DNA from: CAZTXD01 sp964617995
GTDB lineage: Bacteria; Actinomycetota; Acidimicrobiia; Spongiisociales; ZC4RG35
DNA: 18,029 bases
Reading direction: 5' to 3'
Assembly: GCA_964617995.1 (NCBI GenBank)
Contig: CAZTXD010000067.1
Location: forward strand, 1 to 18,029
Of the stretch, positions 6,702 to 13,661 are shown piece by piece. The position numbers and the translations under genes were made by a program. The notes beneath the pieces were generated by a model, which saw only the letters and a program-made list of their open reading frames with translations, had not been told where the DNA came from and did no database searches. The first letter of the stretch is position 1. Every line of letters begins with the position of its first letter.

Positions 6702-9612
6702 TCAGCCGGCCAGATATCTCTCCGGGTCGGCGACGAAGCTGCTGTGACATGCTTGCGAGCAGAAGTAGTAGGTCTGCCCTTCGTGGTCGTAGCTGGCGGC
6801 CGCCGCCTCCGGGTCGACGTCCATCCCGCACACGGGATCGCGTGCCATCTCGATCTCCTTTGGTTGCTCGTCTGGTATTTCCACCGTCGGCTCCCGGCCG
6901 GTGGGCCGGTCGGAGTCGGGGAGGGGCTGGGGCCGGTAGCGGCGGAGACGGTTGGCGTTGCCCACCACCGAGAGGGAGCTGAGGGCCATGGCGGCGGCGG
7001 CGATGATCGGGTTCAGGAGCAGCCCGATCACCGGGTAGAGCAGCCCGGCGGCGATCGGGATGCCGAGGGTGTTGTAGCCGAAGGCGAAACCCAGGTTCTG
7101 TCTGATGTTGCGCATGGTGGCCCGGCTCAGGGTGAGGGTGGTCACCACTCCGCGCAGCTCACCGGAGATGAGAGTGACGTCGGCGGCCTCGATGGCCACG
7201 TCGGTTCCGGAGCCGATGGCGATGCCCACGTCGGCCTGGGCGAGGGCGGGGGCGTCGTTGATCCCGTCGCCCACCATCCCCACCCGCCCTTCCCCCTGGA
7301 GGCGGCGCACTTCGATGGCCTTGTCCTGGGGAAGCACTTCGGCCAGAACCCGCTCGATCCCGACCTGCCGGGCGATGGCGGCGGCGGTGCGCCGGTTGTC
7401 GCCGGTGATCATCACCACCTCCACCCCGAGCTGCGTGAGGGCGGCCACCGCGGCAGCCGAGCCCTCCTTGACGGTGTCGGCCACCGCCACCACTCCCGCC
7501 GGGCCGCCGTCTACCGCCACCAGGATCGGGGTCTTCCCCTCCTCGGAGAGAGTTTCGGCCGCCTCGTCGAGACCGGCGATGTCGACGCCCGCGTCGGCCA
7601 GGAACCCGCGGTTGCCGACCAGCAGCTGGTGGCCGTCCACCCGGGCTCGGATCCCCTGGCCGGTGACCGAGTCGAAGTCCTCGGGTTCGGACAGGGCGAC
7701 CTCTCTCTCCTCCGCCCCCCGCACGATGGCCTCCCCCAGGGGATGCTCGGACAGCCGCTCGGCCGAGGCCACCAGCGCCAGAAGCTCGGTGTCGGTGGGT
7801 GAGCCCACCGGGACGACGTCGGTGAGGGCCGGCTCTCCCCTGGTGATGGTGCCGGTCTTGTCCAGGATGACCGTGCGGACTCTGTGGGCGGTCTCCAGCG
7901 CCTCGGCGGAGCGGATGAGGATGCCCTGCTGAGCTGCCTTGCCGGTCCCGACCTGGATGGAGAGGGGGGTGGCCAGCCCCAGGGCGCAGGGGCAGGCGAT
8001 GATCAGCACGGTCAGGCTGGCCCCGAGGCCGAAGATCACGGCGGGTGCCGGCCCGAGGATGAACCAGAGGACGAAGGTGGCGATGGCGATGAAGATCACC
8101 GCGGGCACGAAATAGGAGGCGACCCGGTCGGCCAGCCGCTGGATGGGCGCCTTCGAGGCTTGGGCTTGTTCCACCAGGCGGATGATCTGGGCCAACATCG
8201 TGTCGCGGCCCACCCGGGTGGCTCGCATCCGGAATGCCCCCGTCTGGTTGAGGGTGGCCCCGATCACCGGGTCGCCAACCGACTTCTCCACCGGGATCGA
8301 CTCGCCGGTGACCATCGACTCGTCGAGGGTGGAGCGGCCATCGATGATCTCCCCGTCCACCGGTACCTTCTCCCCGGGACGGACCACCACCACCTCGTCC
8401 ACGGTCACCTCCTCGACCGGGACTTCGATCTCATTGCCGTTCCGGATCACCCGGGCGGTCTTGGCCTGGAGGCCGATCAGCTTGCGGATGGCCTCCCCGG
8501 TGCCGGCCTTGGCCCGGGCTTCGATCAGGCGTCCCAGGAGGATTAGGGTGATGATCACCCCCACCGCCTCGTAGTACACCTGGCGCAATTCGGGTGGCAG
8601 CAGACCGGGCGCCACCGTCACCACCAGGCTGTAGGCGAAGGCGGCGGTGGTGCCCAGGGTGATGAGGCTGTTCATCTCGGCGCTGCGATGGGTCAATGCC
8701 AGCCAGCCGGTGCGGTGGATGGGCCAGCCGGTGTAGAAGAACACCGGGGTGATGAGAGCCAGCTGCACCCACGGATCCTCCATCCATCCGGGGACCGCCA
8801 GCCCGAACAGCTCACCTCCCATCACCGCGTAGAGGATGGGGAAGGTGAGGATCGCCCCCAACAGGACCCGGCGGCCCAGATCGCGGATCTCCGCCCGCCG
8901 GTCGGCCGTCTCCTGGTCTTCGACCCCGGCGCCTTCGGGTTGCGGTCTCGGCTCGATCCGGTAACCCAATCCCGCCACCGCCCCCTGGAGGTCGGCGACG
9001 CCGGCCCGCTCGGGACGGTATGCCACCGTGACCCGCTCGGTTCCGTAATTGGCGTCGACGCGGGCTACCCCGGGCACCGCCTCCAGGGCGGTCTCGATGT
9101 TGCGGACGCAGGCGGCGCAGCTCGCTCCTCCGCCGCGGAGGGTGAACTCCACCCGCTGGGCCCCGTCGGCGGGGGCAGTCGGCTCGACCACCACTTCCCG
9201 AGTGCCCGGGTGGACATGGCCGTCGTCGCTGGTCGCTTCGGAGGTCACGGCCGCTTCCTCCGCGTCGTCGTCGTCGTCGCCCGCCTCGACCACCAGGGTC
9301 CCGTGCACCATGTTCATCCCGCAGGCGAACCCGAACTCTCCGCTCTGCACAGGGAGGAGCTCAACCGTGGTCTGGCCGAAGGCGGGGAGCGACCTGCTCA
9401 CTCCGAAGTCGGGGAACACCACCCGCGATGTACACTCTCCCGACTCTTGCCGGTCGAAGGTCAGCCGGACCGGGACCCCCGCCCGCACCTTGATCCGGTC
9501 GGGGACGTATCCACCCTTGACGGTGATCGCCACCTCCTGGACCCCGGCGCGGAGCTCGGCCAGGCCGACCGGCTTGGGCCCGAAGAAGAAGCGGACCAGC
9601 ACCGCGATCAGC
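6702..9612 (-). CDS. copA: Copper-exporting P1B-type ATPase with fused cupredoxin, HMA and YHS domains (5' end lost in gap)
   Basis: About 966 residues are visible, numbered from a GTG at 9602. Upstream codons (L-I-A) continue open into the gap, and the start of a hydrophobic segment (VLVRFFFG) shows the true N-terminus is missing. Order: cupredoxin-like domain about 20-106 with Cys57 and CGMNMVHG (94-101); acidic/His linker; HMA domain 151-218 with CAAC (162-165); TGES at 432-435; CPC at 537-539; DKTGT at 581-585; SEHPLG at 618-623; GDGIND at 778-783; YN at 843-844 and MALSS at 872-876, the last two with CPC typical of Cu(I) pumps; then a YHS domain at 921-966 with Cys925, Cys948 and Cys952. 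It exports Cu(I) at ATP cost. Promoter and regulator sites would lie in or beyond the gap. Confidence 0.95.
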
Positions 9613-9712
9613 NNNNNNNNNNNNNNNNNNNNNNNNNNNNNNNNNNNNNNNNNNNNNNNNNNNNNNNNNNNNNNNNNNNNNNNNNNNNNNNNNNNNNNNN
9701 NNNNNNNNNNNN
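9613..9712. other. Assembly gap of 100 Ns
   Basis: Exactly 100 undetermined bases, the conventional filler for a scaffold join of unknown length. It truncates copA at its 5' end. Anything between copA and 9713, including promoter and possible small genes, is invisible. Confidence 0.98.
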
Positions 9713-9976
9713 GTCACCGCCGATTTGACTTCCCTCGGACAGCGTCGGGTGAACGCAGATGCAGTTGGTCAGGGGGCGATGTTCCGCCCTGAGGTCTGAG
9801 CAAACCCGTCGCTCCTCGGCGAGAATCGCTGCGGCTCGACATCGTCCGGCAGAGCCGGGGAGATCGAGTGGCCGCCGAGCCTTGGGGAGGGCTTTCGGCA
9901 GGTTGCATGGGGCCAGGTTGCGAACCGTGCGAACAGCGCGATGCGTATTCCAGATGAACGAACGAGGAGAACCTTC
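9713..9976. other. Non-coding stretch after the gap, leader of the Lipoprotein_15 gene
   Basis: No convincing gene on either strand: the open frames here are Arg/Pro-rich shadows. Just before the lipoprotein gene, TTGCGA at 9918-9923 is -35-like but has no matching -10 at normal distance. GAAC (9922-9925) with CGT (9944-9946) faintly recalls an ECF-sigma promoter with too long a spacer. A clear ribosome site, GAGGAG, lies at 9964-9969. The TACGA-type dyad found elsewhere in the window is absent. Confidence 0.5.
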
Positions 9977-10495
9977 ATGAAACGACGCGCCTTGGCCCTG
10001 CTCGCCGCATCCCTCATGGTTCTCGCCGCCTGTGGGACCGAGAGCGAGGAGGGAGCCAGCGACACCACTGCCCCGGGAGGAGAAGGGGAGGAGACGACGG
10101 TCGAAAGCGAAGGGGTCCACGCCGCGGACACCGACCTGGGCACGATCCTGGTCGATCCTGGGGGATTCACCCTCTACGTGTTCACAGCCGACACCGAAGG
10201 CGAGAGCACCTGCTACGACGCATGCGCCGAGCTATGGCCTCCGGTCAGCGGCGACACTCCTGTTGGTTCCGAGCTCGATGCCTCCATGTTCGGGACCACC
10301 ACCCGCACGGACGGAAGCGAGCAGCTGACTGTCAACGGTCAACCGCTCTACCTGTACACCCCAGACGCCAGCCCCGGGGACACCACCGGACAGGGCTTCA
10401 ACGACGTGTGGTTCGTCGTGGGAATCGACGGGAACATGATCGGTGGGCCCGAGGCCGACGCCACGACTAGAAACGACGACGGTGACGACTACTGA
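9977..10495 (+). CDS. Lipoprotein_15 (secreted repeat, COG4315-type) lipoprotein
   Basis: A 172-aa exported lipoprotein: signal peptide MKRRALALLAASLMVLAAC with acylated Cys19, an acidic Ser/Thr/Glu linker to about 50, then two Lipoprotein_15-type repeats. The first reads LGTILVDPGGFTLYVFTAD with a Cys pair near CYDACAELWPP. The second reads QLTVNGQPLYLYTPDASPGD with GFNDVWFVV. The tail is Asp-rich. Family members are envelope proteins of unknown function, often predicted in actinobacteria and proteobacteria. ATG 9977 is chosen because GAGGAG sits seven bases before it; an upstream in-frame ATG at 9941 would put a hydrophilic stretch before the signal peptide. It lies 100 bases before the sortase. 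Confidence 0.88.
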   Translation: MKRRALALLAASLMVLAACGTESEEGASDTTAPGGEGEETTVESEGVHAADTDLGTILVDPGGFTLYVFTADTEGESTCYDACAELWPPVSGDTPVGSELDASMFGTTTRTDGSEQLTVNGQPLYLYTPDASPGDTTGQGFNDVWFVVGIDGNMIGGPEADATTRNDDGDDY

Positions 10496-10598
10496 GCGCT
10501 AGCCCGGCTGGTGCGGTTTTCGGCACGGGCTGGTGATCCACGGTCGCCCTGCTGCAGTCCCTTCTAGCCTCCCTCCGGTCGCCGGTGCGCTTGGGTTC

Positions 10599-11199
10599 AT
10601 GGAGGTAGCCACGCGGACCCTGACGGCGGTAGCGGAGGTCGTGGAGCAACCCGCTTCCGCACCGGTCTCACCGCCGGTGGTCCCTGCCGTCATCCCCGAA
10701 TTGGCTCCTGCCGAGGGAGAGGCACTGGGTCGGATCCGGATCCCAGGCGCCGAGGTCGACCACGTCATGGTCTCAGGTGTCAGCCGGGAGGTGCTCAAGC
10801 AGGGACCGGGACACATGCCCTGGACCCCGCTCCCGGGACAGCCGGGCAACGCGGTGGTCAGCGGGCACCGCACCACTTACGGCGCGGCCTTCGCCGACCT
10901 CGACCGCCTTCAGGTCGGCGACCAAATCTACGTGGAAACGACGATCGGGTCCCACACCTACCGGGTGCGGGAGATCCTGGTCGTCGAACCCACCGACGTG
11001 GGTCACCGATCCCCGCCCCGGAGCCTGGCTCACCCTCACCACCTGCACCCCGCGTTACTCGGCCGCTCAGCGGCTGGTGATCGCCGCCGACCTGGTCGAC
11101 GGCCCCAACCTCGCCGCCATCGGAGCAGTGAGACCCTCTCCAACGGCTCGGGGAGCGGAGTTAGCCTCGGGTAGCACTACGACGCCACGTCGTACATAA
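10599..11199 (+). pseudogene. Class E-type sortase, split by a frameshift near 11000
   Basis: The first frame carries the sortase core: LGRIRIPGAEVDHVMV, then KQGPGHMPWTPLPGQPGNAV and the catalytic-His segment SGHRTTYG, down to ILVVEPTDV. The rest continues in another frame: WVTDPRPGAWLTLTTCTPRY with the catalytic Cys of TLTTC and the Arg of SAAQRL, then IAADLVDG. Restoring one TG in GACGTGGGTCACC would rejoin the two as DVWVTD. Sortases of this class anchor proteins to the cell wall or join pilins at the outer membrane face. No N-terminal TM segment is visible, so the start (ATG 10599 or GTG 10533) is uncertain. Sequencing error or true decay cannot be told apart here. Confidence 0.8.
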
Positions 11200-11200
11200 T
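11178..11200 (+). promoter_or_regulatory. Dyad site 1 (11178-11194) with overlapping leaderless promoter
   Basis: TACGACGCCACGTCGTA is a perfect palindrome with 7-bp arms around CCA. It is immediately followed by CATAAT (11195-11200), a good -10 placing the transcription start near 11207, beside the ATG at 11208. The gene then needs no ribosome site, and none is visible. No clear -35 is seen. The dyad lies in the -35 to -10 space, as expected of a repressor operator. It also overlaps the 3' tail of the sortase remnant. Confidence 0.6.
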
Positions 11201-11207
11201 CGCGTCG

Positions 11208-11666
11208 ATGATCAGCGGAACCCGTCGCCAGGCCGAGGCGCAACGTCACCAGGTCCACCAGGACCTCCGCGAGCTCGACGGCCAGGTGGCGGAAAGGGAG
11301 ATCGACCTTGTCACTGTCGAGACACTTCGCGCCGTCTACTGCCGGGAGTTGGAAGAGGCGGAAGCGGTGCTGGCGGCAGCCGGAGACGAACCGGAGGCGT
11401 CCCGCGGTCGTGGCCTGTCCCGCCGGCTGGTGGGGGTGATGGCGGTGGCGGTGGTGGTAGTCGGTGTGGTCCTCTCCGCCGGCGGGTTCGTCAGGGTCTG
11501 GGCACCGGGAGCCCCCATCACCGGCGGTTTCGAAGGCGTGGCCCGGGCCCGCTCGACCAGGCGACCGCTGCTCCCGGTCGCCGCCCTAGGAGTCGGCGTG
11601 GTGGTGGCGGCGGGGAGACGACGCCGTATCTGTCTCCGTCCACAGGAAAGGGCGACTCCGGGATGA
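11208..11666 (+). CDS. Coiled-coil single-TM protein, resembling the N-terminal half of CcmI/TPR-type proteins
   Basis: 152 aa. Residues 1-60 are a charged helix (RRQAEAQRHQVHQDLRELDG, then VAEREIDLVTVETLRAVYCR), followed by a basic patch and a TM segment about 74-93, then APITGGFEG. This order recalls actinobacterial membrane-anchored TPR proteins (CcmI-like) in which a helical pair, one TM and a TGG motif precede a large TPR domain. Here the TPR part is missing and the last 45 residues are a second hydrophobic stretch and an Arg-rich tail, so it may be a truncated or frameshifted relative. It is preceded by dyad site 1 and a leaderless promoter. Its stop overlaps the methyltransferase ATG (ATGA), implying translational coupling. 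Confidence 0.6.
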   Translation: MISGTRRQAEAQRHQVHQDLRELDGQVAEREIDLVTVETLRAVYCRELEEAEAVLAAAGDEPEASRGRGLSRRLVGVMAVAVVVVGVVLSAGGFVRVWAPGAPITGGFEGVARARSTRRPLLPVAALGVGVVVAAGRRRRICLRPQERATPG

Positions 11667-12286
11667 AAGAGCCCACCCAAACCGAGATAGCGAGACGTTA
11701 CGACCGTGTCGCATCTGTCTACGACCTGTACGACCTGCCCATGGAACTGCTGCTCTACCGCCATCGCCGTGTCCGGCTCCTCCGGCAGGCCGCCGGTTGG
11801 GTGCTGGAGGTAGGGATCGGCACTGGAAAGAACTTGCCCCACTATCCCTCGGGGGTCGACCTGACCGGGATCGACGTGGCACCCCGGATGCTGGCCCGGG
11901 CCGAGCGACGAGCCCGGAAACTGGCCGTTCCCATCCGGTTGAATCCCGCCGACGTTCGCCGTCTTCCATTCCCCGACGATTCCTTCGACACCGCGACCGC
12001 GGCCTTCGTCTTCTGCTCGGTCGCCGAGCCGGTAGAAGGGCTGCGCGAGATGGGCCGGGTGGTCAAACCCGACGGGCGGATCCTCCTCCTCGAGCACGTT
12101 CGCCCCCGCAACCGCCTCCTCGGTCGTCTCGCGGACCTCCTCACCCCCCTCACCCGGGGTCTCCTCGGGTTCGCGATCAACCGGCGGACCGAGGAGAACA
12201 TCGAGCGGGCGGGGCTGGTCATCGAGGATATCCGTCGGTCGGGTATTTGGCGGGAGGTGCGGGCGAAACCGGCAAGCCAAACCTGA
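11663..12286 (+). CDS. Class I SAM-dependent methyltransferase (UbiE/Methyltransf_11 type), substrate unknown
   Basis: 207 aa. The SAM-binding motif I is VLEVGIGTGKN (47-57); the acidic residue after strand 2 lies in LTGIDVAPRML. PFPDDSFDTATAAFVFCSV corresponds to motifs around strand 4, and GRVVKPDGRILLLEHVRP to the post-motif common in UbiE-like and phospholipid N-methyltransferases. The C-terminal part, with NRRTEENIERAGL, is a variable substrate lid. Length is normal. The substrate cannot be read from sequence; quinone, phospholipid or small-molecule methylation are all possible. It overlaps the upstream gene by four bases and is followed in the same frame by the CsoR-family gene. Confidence 0.88.
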   Translation: MKEPTQTEIARRYDRVASVYDLYDLPMELLLYRHRRVRLLRQAAGWVLEVGIGTGKNLPHYPSGVDLTGIDVAPRMLARAERRARKLAVPIRLNPADVRRLPFPDDSFDTATAAFVFCSVAEPVEGLREMGRVVKPDGRILLLEHVRPRNRLLGRLADLLTPLTRGLLGFAINRRTEENIERAGLVIEDIRRSGIWREVRAKPASQT

Positions 12287-12355
12287 ACTCGCCCGGATGG
12301 GTCGAAGACGCCCCAAAGGGAGAGGCTGACGTCGCACGAGGCGCACAAACGGGCG

Positions 12356-12622
12356 GTGCTCCACCGGCTGAGGACGGTCCGGGGCCACCTCGACGCCGTC
12401 ATCGCCATGGTGGAAGAGGCGCCCACCTGCGCTGATGCCATGAAACAGGTGGCGGCGTTGCAGGCATCCCTGGAACGGGTCAACCGCATCGTGCTCCGGG
12501 ACTACCTCGAGACGTGCATAGCGGAGGCGGTGAGCTCGGGACGGTCGGAGTCGATCATCGACGGGTTGACGGAGGCCTTCGGTTACCTCACTGCCGAGCC
12601 CCCGCATGGGCGCGGAGGGTGA
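12356..12622 (+). CDS. CsoR/RcnR (DUF156) family transcriptional regulator with atypical ligand set
   Basis: An all-helical, small regulator of 88 aa from GTG 12356. It aligns by eye with the CsoR family: LHRLRTVRGHLDAVIAMVEE (helix 1), CADAMKQVAALQASLERVNR, then YLETCIAEAV. CsoR senses Cu(I) through Cys-His-Cys. Here the corresponding residues are Cys25, Tyr50 and Cys54, so the His is missing. A Cys-x-Cys pair without His is more like the persulfide sensor CstR, where the middle position is also non-His. Homology continues upstream of the GTG (HEAHKRA), with no ATG, GTG or TTG back to the methyltransferase stop, so a CTG start at 12326, just after AAAGGGAGAGG, is possible. It is last in the site-1 operon. 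Confidence 0.85.
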   Translation: MLHRLRTVRGHLDAVIAMVEEAPTCADAMKQVAALQASLERVNRIVLRDYLETCIAEAVSSGRSESIIDGLTEAFGYLTAEPPHGRGG

Positions 12623-12682
12623 GGGTCCACACTCAGGCTCACTCTCCGACGGGTATGGCAAGCCGATCGAGGGCATCCGGGG

Positions 12683-13096
12683 CTACGGTCCCGCCCCGTT
12701 GGACTGCGGGATCGGCTCGCCCTCCAGGGGTCGGAGCTCCTCGACCAGCAGCACCCTCCCCACCTCGGGGTCGAAGTCGAATTCCCCCGTCACCACTATC
12801 TCCGCACCGGCATGGCCTTGCACCTGGTCGTCGGGCAGGAGCAGGACCCGGTTCTGACGGTCGTCCTCCAAGACGAAGTACACCGTTCCGTCCGGCTCCT
12901 CGAAGGAGACCACCCTGCCGGCCACGGTTACATGCCGACCGGCCAGGTCGTCCTGCTCGGCGACGAGCCGTTCGAGGGTGATGGTGGGCGGCCCACACGC
13001 ACTCACCGCCGCTGCCAGGGCCACCGCCGCCAGCAACAGTGCCGAGCCGGATCTGGATGTCTCCCTCACCAGTCTACGATGCAGCGTCGTATTCAA
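12683..13096 (-). CDS. OB-fold lipoprotein, possible CcmE-like or stress-type OB domain
   Basis: An exported lipoprotein. Signal peptide SGSALLLAAVALAAAVSAC gives acylated Cys34 (numbered from TTG 13096). The mature part is about 100 residues of beta strands: LAGRHVTVAGRVVSF, TVYFVLEDD, RVLLLPDD, AEIVVTGEFDF, GRVLLVEEL. This strand order fits an OB fold, as in the haem chaperone CcmE, but the CcmE haem-binding His and its C-terminal motif are absent, so no haem role is claimed. The start is uncertain: TTG 13096 has no proper ribosome site and would place dyad site 2 inside the coding region; GTG 13069 gives a normal-length signal peptide starting just beyond the dyad. It is divergent from the Met-rich protein. 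Confidence 0.7.
   Translation of the reverse strand: MNTTLHRRLVRETSRSGSALLLAAVALAAAVSACGPPTITLERLVAEQDDLAGRHVTVAGRVVSFEEPDGTVYFVLEDDRQNRVLLLPDDQVQGHAGAEIVVTGEFDFDPEVGRVLLVEELRPLEGEPIPQSNGAGP
13075..13095. promoter_or_regulatory. Dyad site 2 (13075-13091) in the divergent promoter region
   Basis: TACGATGCAGCGTCGTA pairs at seven of eight symmetric positions. On the + strand TATTCA (13090-13095) overlaps its right end as a possible -10 for the Met-rich gene at 13114. On the - strand TAGACT (13076-13071) overlaps its left end as a possible -10 for the OB lipoprotein. One bound repressor could thus silence both directions. -35 elements are not obvious. Confidence 0.55.
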
Positions 13097-13113
13097 CTCC
13101 CCTGGAGGCCATC

Positions 13114-13407
13114 ATGTCACACAGTGCCCGGATCGCACTGGGAGCGCTCCTCACCGCCGTGGGCCTGGCCGGGACTCTGGCGTTGGGGCCAGCGATCCCG
13201 GTGACCGCCCAATCGGCGAGCTCGCCGGCCGAGATCCACGAGACGATGGACACCATGATGGACGCCATGCACGGCCCCGGCACAGCCGACCGGATGCACC
13301 AGGTCCCCGGCGCCGAGGAGATGATGGACCAGTGCGCCGCCATGATGGCGGCGATGGGTAGCGGGATGATGAATGGGATGATGGACGGGGGGATGATGGA
13401 CCGGTGA
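13114..13407 (+). CDS. Small exported Met-rich protein, putative periplasmic copper binder
   Basis: 97 aa. Signal peptide about 1-32 (SARIALGALLTAVGLAG, ending ...VTAQSA). The mature chain of about 65 residues contains 16 methionines in clusters: ETMDTMMDAMHG, EEMMDQCAAMMAAMGSGMM and NGMMDGGMMDR, plus two or three His and one Cys. Met clusters bind Cu(I) or Ag(I) in several periplasmic copper proteins, so a copper buffer or chaperone is inferred; no known family is recognised. ATG 13114 is chosen because CTGGAGG lies six bases upstream and the signal peptide starts there. The neighbours (CopCD, TlpA, CcdA, CopA) and dyad site 2 at its promoter support the role. Confidence 0.8.
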   Translation: MSHSARIALGALLTAVGLAGTLALGPAIPVTAQSASSPAEIHETMDTMMDAMHGPGTADRMHQVPGAEEMMDQCAAMMAAMGSGMMNGMMDGGMMDR

Positions 13408-13481
13408 GCGGCCCGTTCAATGAGGCATAGGTGGGCGCTCGCCGTCGGTGCCTTGGCCGGTTGGCCTGAGTGCCGGACTGC

Positions 13482-13583
13482 TCAACCGGCGTGGTCGGGA
13501 TCGTAGATCCACACTCCGCCGGCGACCAGGGCCAGACCGGCGAGCACCTTCCAGTTCAAGCACATCTGCAGCATCCTGCTCAC
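13482..13583 (-). CDS. 33-aa single-TM peptide
   Basis: Reading leftward from GTG 13583: MSRMLQMCLNWKVL followed by a hydrophobic run (AGLALVAGGVWIY) and a short DPDHAG tail. The ribosome site GGAGG lies five bases before the GTG; an in-frame ATG at 13595 would add four residues but has none. The start MLQMCLNWKVLAGLA recalls the small DUF2933-like membrane proteins found beside copper genes, whose N-termini carry a similar Met/Cys/Asn-Trp-Lys string, but the second half of those is absent here. Dyad site 3 lies 39 bases upstream in its promoter. Met, Cys and His residues would suit metal contact; that is inference. Confidence 0.55.
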   Translation of the reverse strand: MSRMLQMCLNWKVLAGLALVAGGVWIYDPDHAG

Positions 13584-13617
13584 TCGAGCCTCCATCACAG
13601 TCGGTCGATCACGATGC

Positions 13618-13638
13618 TATCTACGATGTGGTGTCGTA
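13618..13638 (-). promoter_or_regulatory. Dyad site 3 (13622-13638) and promoter of the 33-aa peptide
   Basis: TACGATGTGGTGTCGTA has perfect 5-bp arms (6 bp with the flanking C/G) around a 7-base centre. On the leftward strand TAGATA (13623-13618) overlaps its end as a possible -10, giving a leader of roughly 28 bases before GTG 13583 that contains GGAGG. Rightward there is no gene start, only the end of copCD, so the site serves the small peptide. Confidence 0.5.
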
Positions 13639-13661
13639 GCAAGCCTTGGGACCGGGGACGC

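Noticed and set aside
10501..10531. Hairpin AGCCCG...CGGGCT after the Lipoprotein_15 gene as a terminator
   Set aside because: Only six clean pairs with an uneven interior and no T-tract after it; not convincing.
11694..11735. Further TACGAC half-sites near the methyltransferase start
   Set aside because: They lie inside codons for Tyr-Asp and do not form the 17-bp spaced dyad.
11336..12676. 446-aa leftward frame opposite the methyltransferase and CsoR genes
   Set aside because: No motif, Pro/Arg-rich composition, and it conflicts with two recognisable genes.
13420..13506. Short + strand frame MRHRWALAVGALAG... after the Met-rich gene
   Set aside because: It begins like a signal peptide, but has no ribosome site, is only 28 codons, and is antisense to the better-supported 33-aa peptide.
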